A DNA stretch of 64,000 nt from Flaccisagitta enflata (GCA_965153355.1 OZ231127.1:61318001-61382000); one strand, 5' to 3'; positions 47,346 through 60,293 are shown, counted from the stretch's first letter. Notes: a model not told the origin generated them from the letters alone. A program made the numbers and translations.

Positions 47346-47868
47346 TTAAAGTATCAATTTTGTGAATTTTTTTATTCCAAATTGTGGAATTTGAAATTTT
47401 TGAAAGAACATTTTTTATCTCCTAAATAACAAATCTTGAACATAGATGAAAATTTTGCATTTTTAAAAACATCAGATCCGAGATAATGTAATTTACTAGC
47501 GTCTGATGTTTTTGGTTTTTCAATTTTTTTCAATTTTTAGGGTGCACCTATGTCAGATTAAACAGATATGTGAAAAAAAGGATATTTTTTGTTTAGTCTT
47601 AAATGGGAGTACTTCCTGTTAAAGAAAAGTCATGAAATCTTTATGGTAGTTAAATCAAGCACCAAACCACCTGCATATCAATTTTCATTTTGATCAGATA
47701 ATTTCTACTACCTATTTATGAATTATTTGATATCAACTTATGAAATTTATAAAATTCATCATTTAAAAAAAATCATTTTCTTTTTTTTTTATAAGATTTT
47801 GCATCAATTTTTTCTGTTAACTACCCAAAGTGACATGCTGTATCAGGTGAATTATTTGTTTTTAGTAA
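47346..47868. other. AT-rich sequence, no gene recognised
   Basis: Contains ACATCAGATCCGAGATAATG opposite GCGTCTGATGTTTTT, a weak inverted repeat. Nothing else was identified. Confidence 0.5.
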
Positions 47869-48087
47869 AACAAGGCCGGATACACGGCTACCCCAGTCGC
47901 GTGTGGGTGAGCAGGGGCCATAATTGAGGTCACCAGATCATTTGGGCAGGAGTGGTAAGGCCAAAAACCGCAAAAACCCAAAAAAAAGTAGTGTGACAGA
48001 CGGACGGACCGATGGACGGACGGACTGACGGACGGACCAACGGACGGACCAACAAAGCAGGGTGTAGAGTCGCGTAGCACGCGACTA
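47869..48087 (+). mobile_element. HLE-1 element, full length (219 bp)
   Basis: AACAAGGCCGGATACACGGC, CCCAGTCGCGTGTGGGTGAG, GACGGACGGACC repeats, GCAGGGTGTAG and hairpin AGTCGCGTAGCACGCGACT then A. Confidence 0.93.
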
Positions 48088-48197
48088 AAAAATAATGATT
48101 TTCTTGCTCCTGGCGAAACTGAAGTGTCACGATAATGTTCATCGTGTCATATTGAAAGTTCTGTTTGTTGGTTTAATCTACAACACTTGATTTTTTT

Positions 48198-48367
48198 AGT
48201 CGCGTGCACGCCACGCTGTTGGTCGGATGGTTGGTACCACTTAGCTTTTTGGCAATCGTGGGCGTTTTTTTGCATTACTGCCTCTGCCCAAATGCTTTGT
48301 TAGCCTTTTTTATCACTTGCCTTGCCCAACCGCACGCGACTTGGGTAGCCGTGTATCCAGCCTTGTT
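48198..48367 (-). mobile_element. HLE-1 element with deleted microsatellite
   Basis: AGTCGCGTGCACGCCACGCT goes straight to GTTGGTCGGATGG without the CTACAACCC block; then GCATTACTGCCTCTGCCCAA, CCGCACGCGACTTGGGTAGC and CGTGTATCCAGCCTTGTT. Confidence 0.85.
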
Positions 48368-48614
48368 TTTAATCAAACTAATAAAGATCAATTGTTTTTT
48401 CTTGACTACAATTGGTGCTTTCTTAAGATTTCGGCTATTGACACATACTGTATGGTATATGACGGCAAATTTTCGAAGGAAAATCAAGTGTTTCACCATA
48501 CTTTTTGCATTATTTTCAGGACAGTAATGAAGCTGAAATGCTTTTCGTACTATCTAGAGCATAAATATATCAACAAAATAAGAATAAGTTTGTTTTTCAA
48601 TAAAGGATTTATAA

Positions 48615-51333
48615 AACAAGGCCAACACCTATAAGTCGTGTGCAGGACAAAAATAACTGAACTGACCTGACTCCTTATTGTATCTTTTTATCGAAAATCA
48701 GACTTAAAACAGACCCAAACCAGACACAAACCAGACTCAAACCAGACTCAAACCAGAATTAAACCAGAATTAAACCAGACCTAAACCAGACCTAAACCAG
48801 ACCAAAACCAGACCAAAACCAGACCAAAACCAGACCAAAACCAGACTTAAACCATACTTAAACGAGACTTAAACCAGACTTAAACCAGACTTAAACCAGA
48901 CTCAAGCCAGACTCAAACCAGACTCAAACCAGACTCAAACCAGACTCAAACCATACATAAACCAGACTTGAAGCAGACTTGAACCAGACTTAAACCAGAC
49001 TTAAACCAGACTTAAACCAGACTTAAACCAGACTTAAACCAGACTTAAACCAGCAGACTTAAACCAGCAGACTTAAACCAGCAGACTTAAACCAGCAGAC
49101 TTAAACCAGCAGACTTAAACCAGCAGACTTAAACCAGCTGACCAAAAATGACCAAAAAATGACCATAAATGACCAAAAAACCACAAATGACCAAAATGAC
49201 CAAAAATGACCAAAAATGACCAAAATGACCAAAATGACCAAAATGACCAAAAATGACCAAAAATGACTGAAAATGACTGATAATGACCGAAAATGACCGA
49301 AAATGACCAAAAATGACCAAAAATGACCAAAATTGACCAATAATGACCAAAATGACCAATAATGATCAAAAATGACCAAAATGATCAAAAATGACCAAAA
49401 TGACCAAAATGACCAAAATGACCAAAATGACCAAAAATGACCAAAAATGACCAAAATGACCAAAAATGACCAAAAATGACCAAAAAAGACCAAAATGACC
49501 AAAATGAACGAAATGACCAAAATGACCAAAATGACCAAAATGATCAAAAATGACCAAAAATGACCAAAAATGACCAAAAATGACCAAAAATCAGTCTTCA
49601 ATGGTAAAATGATCTAACAAATGCAAAATTTTCAAGCAAAATCTTATAGAAAAGTAACAATTGTTTTAAAGAGGTATCTTTACTGCATTATTACCGACAT
49701 AGTTTGTATAATATAGTCAAATTTTTTTGAGGGGCTGATACTAATATAAAATTTTTTTTCAACATTATTATTAGCATTTTGAATGTCTTTATCAGTTTCC
49801 ATTAAAAAAATATCAGCTGACAATTAGATTTTGAAAAAAAGGATATTTTATTTTGAAAAATTCATTTGGGGTACTTCCCATTGGATTAAAGTCATGAATT
49901 CTGAATGCTAGTCAAAGGAAGCACTAAACCTTTAGCATTCCAAATTTTGTAACAATCAGTTGATTTAAAAATCTTTGATGATTTTTTTTATTCTATATTT
50001 ATATTATGACCAAAAAGAAAAAAAGACTTCAAATCTAGTTTAGGGACCAAGTTTGTTTGTAAATCAAAACTAAAATTATTGTGGAATATATGGAGCCTAA
50101 GTCATTTTGGCAGTAAAATTGGGCTACTTCCCTCTTGAAATCTGATTAAAAATCCATGAAATTATAAAGCTAGGGCTCAAGAGCTAACCAGTGGTGCAAT
50201 CCGCATGTTTATATCTCATTTTTAATAGATTTGAGAGTATTTTAAAGATGGAGGAGAAGAAGAAAAAAGAATTCCTACTATTTTTGCCATTTTTGAAAGT
50301 AAGTGATCAACTTCAAACTAATGGCATATCTAAACGGTTTGATGCACAGAAACGAGATTGATCTCAGATTGTAGATTATTTGACGTAGTTTAAAATGCTT
50401 ATAAATTTTGTTTAGTTATCTCATCAGGAAGTCAAGTTATGTCACTTTGAAGGTGTTTCCAAACTTATTTCCTAGATAGTAAAGTCATGAATTCTGAATG
50501 CTAGTCAAAGGAAGCACTAAACCTTTAGCATTCCAAATTTTGTAACAATCAGTTGATTTAAAGTATCAATTTCGTGAGTTTTTTATTCCAAATTGTAAAA
50601 TGACCAAAAATGACCAAAAAAGACCACAAATGACCAAAATGACCAAAAATGACCAAAAATGACCAAAATGACCAAAATGACCAAAATGACCAAAAATGAC
50701 CGAAAATGACCAAAAATGACCAAAAATGACCAAAAATGACCAAAAATGACCAAAAATGACCAATAATGACCAAAATGACCAAAAATGACCAAGAATGACC
50801 AAAAATGACCAAAAAGGACCAATAATGACCAATAATGACCAAAATGACCATAAATGATCAAAAATGACCAAAATGATCAAAAATGACCAAAATGACCAAA
50901 ATGACCAAAATGACCAAAATGACCAAAAATGACCAAAAATGACCAAAAATGACCAAAAATGACCAAAAATGACCAAAAAAGACCAAAATGACCAAAATGA
51001 CCAAAATGAACGAAATGACCAAAATGACCAAAATGATCAAAAATGACCAAAAATGACCAAAAATGATCAAAAATGACCACAAATGACCAAAATGACCAAA
51101 ATGACCAAAATGACCAAAATGACCAAATTGACCAAAATGACCAAAAATGACTAAAAATGATAAAAAATGACCAAAAACAACCAATAATTCTCAAAAACAC
51201 CAAAAAAATGATTCAAAATAACTCCAGACGACCCAAAATGACAAAAAACGACGTAAAAAAGCAAAGTGTTACAGACCGACCGACCAACGGACGGACCAAC
51301 GGAGCGGGTTGTAGAGTCGCGTGCATGCGACTA
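48615..51333 (+). mobile_element. HLE-1 element, 2.7 kb, two minisatellites and a captured segment
   Basis: The start AACAAGGCCAACACCTATAA, GTCGTGTGCAGG and TAACTGAACTGACCTGACTC is shared with 53320. Then come CAGACTTAAAC units (48700-49135), TGACCAAAAA units (49139-49590), about 1 kb of unrelated sequence (49590-50598) with parts of the 46970 repeat, more TGACCAAAAA units (50599-51180), ATGATTCAAAATAACTCCAG, GCAAAGTGTTAC, GACC repeats and hairpin AGTCGCGTG-CATGCGACT. The W-S-F-W-S-F and V-I-F-G-H-F frames are repeat translations. Confidence 0.88.
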
Positions 51334-52478
51334 AAAATCTTTAGAATAAGCTATATACTTAGTATTACCTCTATGAGCTTCTACTATTACCTATATATAG
51401 ATTTTCTAAGCAATTTTAGGCAAATACTTAGTACAAATGAATGATAATTCCCCCCTCCTTCAATGTGTTTTTGACCATTTCTTTGTCGCTATTATGTTCT
51501 CCCTTTTGCATCATTTGCCATCAAAATAATTCAGTAGGGTTGAAATAAATCAAGAGATTGTTTGGCATTGTATCAAGGACAAAAAATCAAATGAACAAGC
51601 CTCCAATCTATCGGAACAGAAACTTTTTTGCTATAATCAGAAATCAAAAAGAAAATAGTAGACAAATTGTCTCTGAAGACACTTGGTGTATACCATTTTA
51701 TCATATTCTGACCTAAAAAATGATTTGATATATGCGATTCTAATGAAAACAAACAAGAATATGAAAGTTTTCAGCAAATTTCTGCTTACACTTTTTTTTA
51801 TTTTCTGTGGTCTAAATTCTAAGAAAGCCAAACACAGGGAAATTTTGCATTTTGAAAAACATAGTTCTCTCTGCAATCGATTTGGGAAGAGAACTATGTT
51901 CTTTGTTTTTTCATTTTTTGTTTTTCTATGCAAATTTAGAATTTAGACCGACCCCCTGTAAGTGACCAAAAATGAAAAAAGTAGAAATTTTCATTAAATT
52001 TTCTTAAGAAACATTGGCTAAACTGTGTCTTTTTTGCTAAATGAATGCAAATTTCTCTTTTGAATATCATGTCTGAACCATCTGAATCACTTTCATTCAC
52101 TTGATTTTCCATTTCCATTCATTCATAATTTCTATTTTGACCCTCTTTGAAACACAAATGTTGCCTTCGGAGGGAAGCTGTCATATGCAAACTGCATATG
52201 CGTACTGCATATGCAAATTAGCTTTTAAACAGAACATTCAAGTTTTCCAATAATCTTATGTCTTCATGTTTTTGTTACATTCTTATCATCCAAATTTTTT
52301 GCCGGTACTTGGTAGCGCTGCTGATTGATTCTTGGGATGGGATTCATAAGGGTATGGGTAAGGACTGTGGTATCATTGCAGGGTTGTAGGTAGATGGCTA
52401 AAACCTTTTAGGGGAGAAAGTGGAAAGGGGCGGATTTTTTTCTCGCTTCTCTGGGAGAGCAGAATATGGCTCAGTTTA
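51334..52478. other. No gene recognised; one palindrome
   Basis: GGTCTAAATTCTAAG at 51809 pairs with AATTTAGAATTTAGACC at 51934, enclosing ACATAGTTCTCT..AGAGAACTATGT (51861-51899), a 140-base foldback unit. TGCATATGC words cluster at 52184-52217. Confidence 0.5.
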
Positions 52479-52716
52479 AAACAGGTGACGCGGGGTCACA
52501 ATATCGTTGCGGACGGGTGGGCAGGGGCATCCAACCCCCATCCACACCCCAATCCCCACCCCACACACCAACATGCATAGAAAATATCCATAACGCTCGT
52601 TTTTCCACTTTTCGACTTGATGACCTCGGACGGATGGACGTACCAACGGACTAATGGACGGACCAACGGACGGATGGACGGACAAAGCCTCTTATAGAGT
52701 TGCGTGTCCGCAACTA
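52479..52716 (+). mobile_element. HLE-1 element, GTTGCGGAC hairpin subtype
   Basis: AACAGGTGACGCGGGGTCAC, CGTTGCGGACGGGTGGGC, a CCCCA-rich block, (GGACGGAC)n, AAAGCCTCTTATAG, hairpin AGTTGCG-TGTC-CGCAACT, A. The 5' GTTGCGGAC is the reverse complement of GTCCGCAAC in the 3' hairpin. The next element starts two bases later. Confidence 0.9.
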
Positions 52717-52718
52717 AA

Positions 52719-52857
52719 AACAAGGCCAAGAAGGCCAATAAGGTGCGACGTGTGGATCCTCGAACGAATGCGTTACCGACCAACCAACCGGCCGACCAAC
52801 CAACCAACCGACCGACTGACGGACACAGCCAGTTATAGAGGTGCTTTGTCGCACCTA
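52719..52857 (+). mobile_element. HLE-1 element, GGTGCGAC hairpin subtype (139 bp)
   Basis: AACAAGGCCAAGAAGGCCAA, AGGTGCGACGTGTGG, AACGAATGCGTTACC, CCGACCAACC repeats, ACACAGCCAGTTATAG and hairpin AGGTGC-TTTGTC-GCACCT, A. The 5' AGGTGCGAC is the reverse complement of GTCGCACCT at the 3' end. Confidence 0.92.
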
Positions 52858-53319
52858 AAAATGTTAAGTGAACTGTAATTAAAGCCAGACGTTGGCTTAA
52901 TTAGAGATGTTTGAAAAGGTAGCGCAGCAAATCTGAACTCAAGCCTTCAACAAATTCATTCTTAATCATTCTCCATTGAATTCAATCAATTTATTTCTAC
53001 TGATTTTTCACGATATTTTTTTTTCCTGATACAAACATTGAATTGCTCGATTTTCTCGATATTAAATTTATCTAAAGTTCTTCTATGGAATTATCACAAC
53101 TTTCATTACTTTAAAAAAAGATATTTGTTGGACAAAAAAGGAAATACTGAGGCCACATTGGTGGTAATGAAAAACTTTAGTGCATGGCACTACTTAAACC
53201 AATCTATCCGTTACACCGTCGCATTCACCGACAACAAAGTTTCACTTGTGCAGCAACGGGATGGATAACATTTTTCACATCATCATAATTTGGCGAATTG
53301 GGAAATTAAGTCGCATTAT
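52858..53319. other. No gene recognised
   Basis: A plus-strand frame ends at 53268 with SAWHYLNQSIRYTVAFTDNK, V-S-L-V-Q-Q-R-D-G and TAA. It has a plausible residue mix but no clear acceptor, so it was not called. Confidence 0.4.
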
Positions 53320-55148
53320 AACAAGGCCAACACCTATAAGTCGCGTGCAGGACAAAATAACTGAACTGACCTGACTCCTTATTGTATCTTTTTATCGAAA
53401 ATCAGACTTAAACGCAACCCTAAACAGACCCAAACCAGACTCAAACCAGACTCAAACCAGACTCAAACCAGACTCAAACCAGAATTAAACCAGACCGAAA
53501 CCAGACCTAAATCAGACATAAACCAGACATAAACCAGACTCAAACCAGACTCAAACCAGACTCAATCCAGACTCAATCCAGACTCAAACCAGACTCAAAC
53601 CAGACTCAAACCAGACTCAAACCAGACTCAAACCAGACTCAAACCAGACTCAAACCAGACTCAAACCAGACTCAAACCAGACTCAAACCAGACTCAAACC
53701 AGACTCAAACCAGACTCAAACCAGACTCAAACCAGACTCAAACCAGAATCAAACCAGACTCAAACCAGACTCAAACCAGACTCAAACCAGACTCAAACCA
53801 GACTCAAACCAGACTCAAACCAGACTCAAACCAGACTCAAACCAGAATTAAACCAAACCAAAACCAGACTAAAACCAGACCTAAATCAGACCTAAATCAA
53901 ACATAAACCAGACAAAAACCAGACATACACCAGACCTAAACCAGACCTAAACCAGACATAAATCAGACATGAACCAGTCTTAAACCAGACTTAAACCAGA
54001 CGTAAACCAGACTTAAACCAGACTTAAACCAGACTTAAACCAGACTTAAACCAGACTTAAACCAGACTTAAACCAGACTTAAACCAGACTTAAACCAGAC
54101 TTAAACCAGACTTAAACCAGACTTAAACCATACTTATCTTTAATATCATTTTAACCAGCAGACTTAAACCAGCAGACTTAAACCATTAGACCAGCAGACT
54201 TAAACCATTAGATTTAAACCAGCAGACTTAAACCAGCAGACTTAAACCAGCAGATTTAAACCAGCAGACTTTAACCAGCAGACTTAACCCATTAGATTTA
54301 AACCAGCAGACTTAAACCAGCAGATTTAAACCAGCAGATTTAAACCAGCAGACTTTAACCATCAGACTTTACCCAGCAGACTTTAACCAGCAGACTTTAA
54401 CCAGCAGACTTCAACCAGCAGACTTTAACCAGCAGACTTTAGCCAGCAGACTTTAACCAAAAATGACCAAAAATGACCAAAAATGATCAAAAATGATCAA
54501 AGTGACCAAGAATAACCAAAATGACCAAAAATGACCAAAAATGACCAAAAATGACCTAAATTGACCAAAATTGACCAAAAATGACCAAAAATGACCAAAA
54601 TTGACCAAAAATGACCAAATATGACCAAAAATGACCAAATATGACCAAAATGACCCAAAAATGACCAAAAATGACCAAAAATGACTAAAAATGACTAAAA
54701 ATGGCTAAAAATGACCAAAATGACCAGAAATGACCAGAAATGACCAAAAATGACCAAAAATGACCGAAATGACCAAAAATGACCAAAAATGATCAATAAT
54801 GACCAAAAATGAGCAAAATGACCAAAATGACCAATATGACCAACATGACCAAAAATGACCAAGAATAATCAAAAATGACCAAGAATAATCAAAAATGACC
54901 AAAATAACCAAAAATCACCAAAATCACCCAAAAGACCAAAATCACCAAAATGACCAAAAATGACCAAAAATGACCAAAAATGACTAAAAGCAACCAATAA
55001 TTCCCAAAAACAACAAAAAAATGACTCAAAATAACTCCAGACGCCCCAAAAAGACGAAAAAAAGCAAAGTGTTACCGACGGACCGACGGACGGACGGACG
55101 GACCGACCGACCGACGGAGCGGGTTGTAGAGTCGCGTGCACGCGACTA
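53320..55148 (+). mobile_element. HLE-1 element, 1.8 kb, with three minisatellite blocks
   Basis: AACAAGGCCAACACCTATAA, GTCGCGTGCAGG; about 65 units of CAGACTCAAAC/CAGACTTAAAC (53400-54130); a CAGCAGACTTTAAC block (54150-54450); TGACCAAAAA units (54450-54990); ATGACTCAAAATAACTCCAG, GCAAAGTGTTAC, (GACGGACC)n, GCGGGTTGTAG and perfect hairpin AGTCGCGTGCACGCGACT. Same start, order and end as 48615, but without the captured segment. Confidence 0.92.
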
Positions 55149-55872
<724 letters not shown>

Positions 55873-56103
55873 ACACACACTCACTTACAAACACACACAC
55901 AAACACACCTACACACACACGCTTCATTTTTTTTTCTTTTCTGGGTCCTTGTCGCTTTTCGTCATGAAAGAAGTGGTCTCGTTCCTTCTTCCTTAATCGA
56001 TTTTTGAATGCACGCTCTCATTATTTCCACGTCTATCTTTTGGGTTAGAGACAAGAAGCCTAGCACATGATATAATGAGTAGTGCGTGATTAGGTAGTGA
56101 AAC

Positions 56104-56350
56104 TGGAAAGAAGAAGAACAAGAAGAACAAGGAGAAGAAGAAGAACAAGAAGAACAAGAAGAACAAGAAGAAAAAGAAGAACAAGAAGAACAAGAAGATC
56201 AAGAAGAAAAAGAAGAACAAAAAGGTCAAAAAGGACTAGAATAAAAAGAAGAACAAGAAGAACAAGAAGGACAAGAAGAAGAAGAAGAACATGAAGAACA
56301 AGAAGAACAAGAAGAACAAGAAGAACAAAAACAGAAAGAACAAAAATATC
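56104..56350. repeat. (AAGAAC)n-(AAG)n array
   Basis: About 20 AAGAACAAG units with AAGAAGAAG, AAAAAG and AAGGTC variants. R-T-R-R and L-V-L-L frames are repeat translations. Confidence 0.95.
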
Positions 56351-56375
56351 CAAGAGAACAAAAAGACAAAAAAGA

Positions 56376-56535
56376 AACAAGACCGTATACACTCCCCTTT
56401 AGTTGTGGACGGGAGGGCAGGGGCAGTAACGCCAAAACCGCTAGCAATTAAAAAGTTTGACGTGACGTGACCGACCGACCAACCGTCCGACCAACCGTCC
56501 GACACAGCAAGTTCTAGGGTCGTGGATCCGCGAAT
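56376..56535 (+). mobile_element. HLE-1 element, divergent subtype
   Basis: AACAAGACCGTATACACTCC, AGTTGTGGACGGGAGGGCAG, GACCGACC repeats, ACACAGCAAGTTCTAG, and the hairpin-like GGTCGTGGATCCGCGAA followed by TAAAAA. Stem partly mutated (TCG/CGA and GGATCC remain). Confidence 0.8.
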
Positions 56536-56990
56536 AAAAAGAACAAAAAGTGCCAGAAGCGGGTAAAAGTAACAATTGGCAATCGCTGATTTGAGAACCC
56601 ATCACTTGATCTTTAGTATGGTTAGTCGTCAGAGCTAGCAAATTGCAATTTGAAAAAGTATTGATGTATAGTATACATTGTATACATTGTATACTGTTTC
56701 TGCTAAAAATTTCATGTTGTCATCTTGCTTCAGTAATAAGATAATTACTGGAAAAATATGTTGTAACATTATGACTTTCACTTGAGCATGATTGTCCCAT
56801 TCTTCTCTCCAGATTCCACCGCGCAGGGATTTTTCAATTCCCTATCCAAACACAAAAGACCGGAGTGGATGTCAGAAGGAGGGGCTTGAGCTAGAATATG
56901 TCATGATCGGTCTTTGAGCGCATTCGACATTTTAATGTTAAGGTTCATTCTAATTCAGTCCAAATGTCAAGTTGGTCGACTTTCATTCAA

Positions 56991-57007
56991 CAGACAGACA
57001 GACAGAC

Positions 57008-57037
<30 letters not shown>
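56991..57037. repeat. (GACA)n microsatellite
   Basis: About 11 GACA units with one GATA variant, followed by loosely similar ACNGACTGA words. Confidence 0.9.
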
Positions 57038-57039
<2 letters not shown>

Positions 57040-57722
57040 TTACAACCAAACTTACAAACGGACTGAGGGATAGACAAACGCACCGACTGACGAACAGACT
57101 GACAGAACGATTTACAATCGGGTACGCTTTTAGTTTTAGCCGTTCTGAGTTGCCGGCGCACAGAGAGCCGTGATGGGAAATAAGTAATGGACCCGACTAT
57201 TTAGAACCTACTACAATAGTGCTTTTTTCCACTTCTACTAACCCTGTTTGGTTCATATCTGCAAAAAAAATCGTTTCGAAATTGTGTTTAGTATATAAAT
57301 AATGATAAAAACATAATGTAAAATACTTAGAATATATAGAGATTCACAAAAGTTCACCGTTTTTTTAGAGTTGCGCGTTTTGCGCATTGGCGGTAGCTTC
57401 TAATCCTCCGTAGTCGGAAGGCGGAGCTAGATCTAATGCGCGCAATTGCGCTTTTGAGTTTAAGCTGAGAACGAGCTTGATTTCTTTTTACTCAATTATA
57501 CAAATTAGCCTAAGAGATATTTGTTATTTCCTCTCTTTTATCAAGTATTTTTTTGCCAAGCATAAACTGATGTCATTGGGTGAGCATAAATGCAATTAGA
57601 GCGCGCCTTTTCAAAGCTAATAGTGATTAGGGAGAAATTTCGCATCCTTTTCAGCCTTAAGTATGGAAGGATCACTCATATGGAAATTTGCTTTGGGTTT
57701 TCCTGGAATTTCCTTGGGTTAA

Positions 57723-58313
57723 CCATAAGTGCAATAAAAATGGCCGATTTTTGAAAGGTCCGTAAAGTATCAAAAATTCATCTGAACATAGCAAAATTCA
57801 TGACACCTTGAAAGCCCTTCAAAAGATCTTTCATTTGAAACTTTTGTGGGACCACTAACTCAATGAATATGCAAATGAGAGTAAGATTAGCAAAACCACT
57901 TAATTTTGAAGCTGCCCATGGTATCTTTACAAAGTTCCATAAAAAATCACAGAAGACGTTGCCCGATATTGATAAAAATTGAATTGATATTGGGGCAAAT
58001 ACAGGTCAACTAGCACCTAAAATTTCATCAAAATCGATGAAGCTCTTCTATCATTTTTACTCATCTAAAGTATTTCAGAAAATCCTAGGGACAAATTCGG
58101 CCATTTTTTCTTGAGATGGCAATTCAGTTGTTAGCCTTTAATCTGTCATATTTTCTAAAAGAATTGAGAAAAAAGTTGCTGCATGGACTCAAATGAAAGA
58201 TAATTTTGATATGTTTCTACAATGCATGAATTTTAGGATGGTCCCAAGAATCTTTTGACCAAAACCTGTGCACAAAGCTGTTGAAAAATCGGCCATTTTT
58301 ATTGCACTTATGG
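57723..58313. mobile_element. Foldback element with TTAA flanks (591 bp)
   Basis: The ends CCATAAGTGCAATAAAAATG and CATTTTTATTGCACTTATGG are perfect inverted repeats that continue as GCCGATTTTT. TTAA flanks both ends (57719-57722, 58314-58317), as in piggyBac or Kolobok insertions. The interior is not coding. Confidence 0.8.
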
Positions 58314-58319
58314 TTAATC

Positions 58320-58725
58320 GAGTTATCCTACAGTACTTGTTTTAGACTTGTCTTAAAGTTGCCAATGAGGACACCTTATATTGTCCTTGTGATGTCCTAG
58401 ATTTGTCCTAGAGTTGTCCTCAAGTTGTCTTAAAAGTGTCCTAAAGTTGTCGAAAAGTTGTCCAAAAGTTGTTTTATAACTCTCTCCGAGATGTACTAGA
58501 GTTGTTTTTGTTATCCTAGAGTTGTCCTAGTTGTCTTAGGAATGTCCAAGGAGTTGTCCTAAAGTTGTCAGAATTGTCCTTTAGTTTTTTTCAGATGTCC
58601 TAGAGGTAGCCTTATTCGTTCTGAGGTTGTCCTAGATTTGTCCAAGAATTGTCTTAAAGTTATCCTCAAGTTGTCCAAGAGTTGTTCTGTTGCCGTGCAA
58701 CTTGCCCTATAGTATTCCTATAGTT
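58320..58725. repeat. Degenerate ~11-bp minisatellite (TTGTCCTAGAG)
   Basis: About 30 diverged units such as GTTGTCCTAGA and GTTGTCCTAAA. Similar words continue after the HLE-2 (59280-59390), so that element probably entered the array. Confidence 0.85.
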
Positions 58726-58728
58726 TTT

Positions 58729-59267
58729 GGGCAGCGGCCCCAAAGGGCCGATGTCCTGTAGGACACGGGGGGGAATTTCCAGATGTCCATCCATACGTCC
58801 GTACGTCCGTACGTCCTTCCATCCGTCCCCCCACCAAAGCCTCTGAGCGTCAAGTTCCCATTGAATAACATGGAAAATAGAAGAAGAGCAGAATTCCTAT
58901 TAAATAACTTGGAAAATTGATGAAGAACTAAAAAAAATATGATATTCCCATTGAATAACATTGAAAATTTAATAGAAGTTAAAAAATGGGATATCCCTAT
59001 TGAATAACATGGAAAATTGACCACCTGAAAAATACAAAATTCAGATTGAATATGAAATTGACAATGAAATGGAAAAATTCAATGCTCATTGAGGTCAAGG
59101 AAAGTAGCCCCAAGCGCTCCCCAAACAGGCTTCAGGATGTCTGGAATTACCCAACCTACAGGGACACGGCTCTTTAGGCCGCTGTCCTGGCCTTACCCAC
59201 TTTGCAGCCACTGATTTGCCAGGGCATCGGGTACCGCTGGGACTGTGTGTGATCCTTGGATGACTAG
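58729..59267 (+). mobile_element. HLE-2 element with ~55-bp core repeats
   Basis: GGGCAGCGGCCCCAAAGGGC, CGATGTCCTGTAGGACACGG, GTCCGTACGTCC, then four units with ATTCCCATTGAATAACATGG and AAAATTGA. The inverted 5' copy is shortened (GGCTCTTTAGGCCGCTGTCC, 59167-59188). The tail is AGGGCATCGGGTACCGCTGG with hairpin ATCC-TT-GGAT, GACTAG. Confidence 0.88.
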
Positions 59268-59397
59268 TTCTAAAAATGTTCCAATGGTTTTTGCATTGGC
59301 TGAGTTGTCCTGAAGTAGGTAGGTACTAAAGTGGTTTTAATGTTTTGCTTAGGTTATCAAGCATTTCTTAGGTTGTCCTTGAGTTTGGATGGTAGCT

Positions 59398-59452
59398 GGC
59401 TGCCCCTACCCACCCATACCCCACAATATTGTGACCCCGCATCACTTGTTTA
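59398..59452 (-). mobile_element. HLE-1-like 5' end fragment, GTGACGC subtype
   Basis: On the minus strand: AACAAGTGATGCGGGGTCAC, AATATTGTGGGGTATGGGTG, GGTAGGGGCAGCC. No 3' part. Confidence 0.6.
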
Positions 59453-59741
59453 GTGTTTCAAGTCCTATGCAAAGAAATTTGCATAAGGCTGTTTGAAATG
59501 TTTTCAAGAAAAAGAATACCAGATCTGCTCAGATCTGCCTGCATAACTAAGGAAAACAAAAGTAATCAATTCCACTATTGTAACTTTAGCAAATATTTTT
59601 TTGACAACCCATGTAATTGTTTTGATAATGATTTTGTCATTCGAAGTTTTGCTATCTGCTTTGCCAGAATTAGAATTTTTATGGAAAATGAACAAAAAAA
59701 ACTGGAAATTGATGTGGAGGGGTAGGAGGTACATAAACACT

Positions 59742-60150
59742 TAGGAGGATTTGGTTGTCTGTGGTGGCTTGATGGATAAAGTGTCGTTAGCTTATTTCAT
59801 CAGGTGGGATTTGTCTGTAGGTGGGCTTGAGTGGACAAGTGTCGTTGGGCTTATTTCATCAGGGTGGGATTTGGTGGTCTGTGGTGGTGGCCTGAGCGAT
59901 AAAGTGTCGTTAGCTTATTTCCATCAGGGTGGATTGCGGTCTGTAGGTGGCTTGAGTGATAAAGTGTCAGTTAGGGGCTTATTTTCCCATCAGGGTGGGA
60001 TTTGGTGGTCTGTGACAGGTGGCTTGGGAGCGGGAGAAGTGTCGTTAGGGGCTGTGATTTCATCAGGTGGGATTTATGGTCTGTGTAGGTGGCTTGAGCG
60101 GGATAAAGGTCGTTAGGCTTATTTCCCATCAGGGTGGGATTTATGGTTCA
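59742..60150 (+). repeat. ~60-bp tandem repeat with many single-base indels
   Basis: About seven copies of a unit with GGTGGGATTTGGTGGTCTGT, GGTGGCTTGAGCGATAAAGT and GTCGTTAGCTTATTTCATCA. Copies differ mainly by extra or missing G, A or C, the pattern expected of uncorrected read errors. Confidence 0.8.
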
Positions 60151-60293
60151 GTGGCGAATCGAGAACATAATAATATCGACTGAAAAGTGAGCCAAAAGAC
60201 ATCACCAATGTTTATTCCCAGTATTTCAATTCAGCATTTATGCCTTAGCGATTCCTGACGCATCTGTCTGTTGTCCCGTCATCGTTTCTGCGT

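Noticed and set aside
49139-49590. Regular short repeats resembling a CRISPR array
   Set aside because: Units are contiguous 9-11 bp minisatellite repeats without unique spacers, lie inside a transposon shell, and the genome is eukaryotic.
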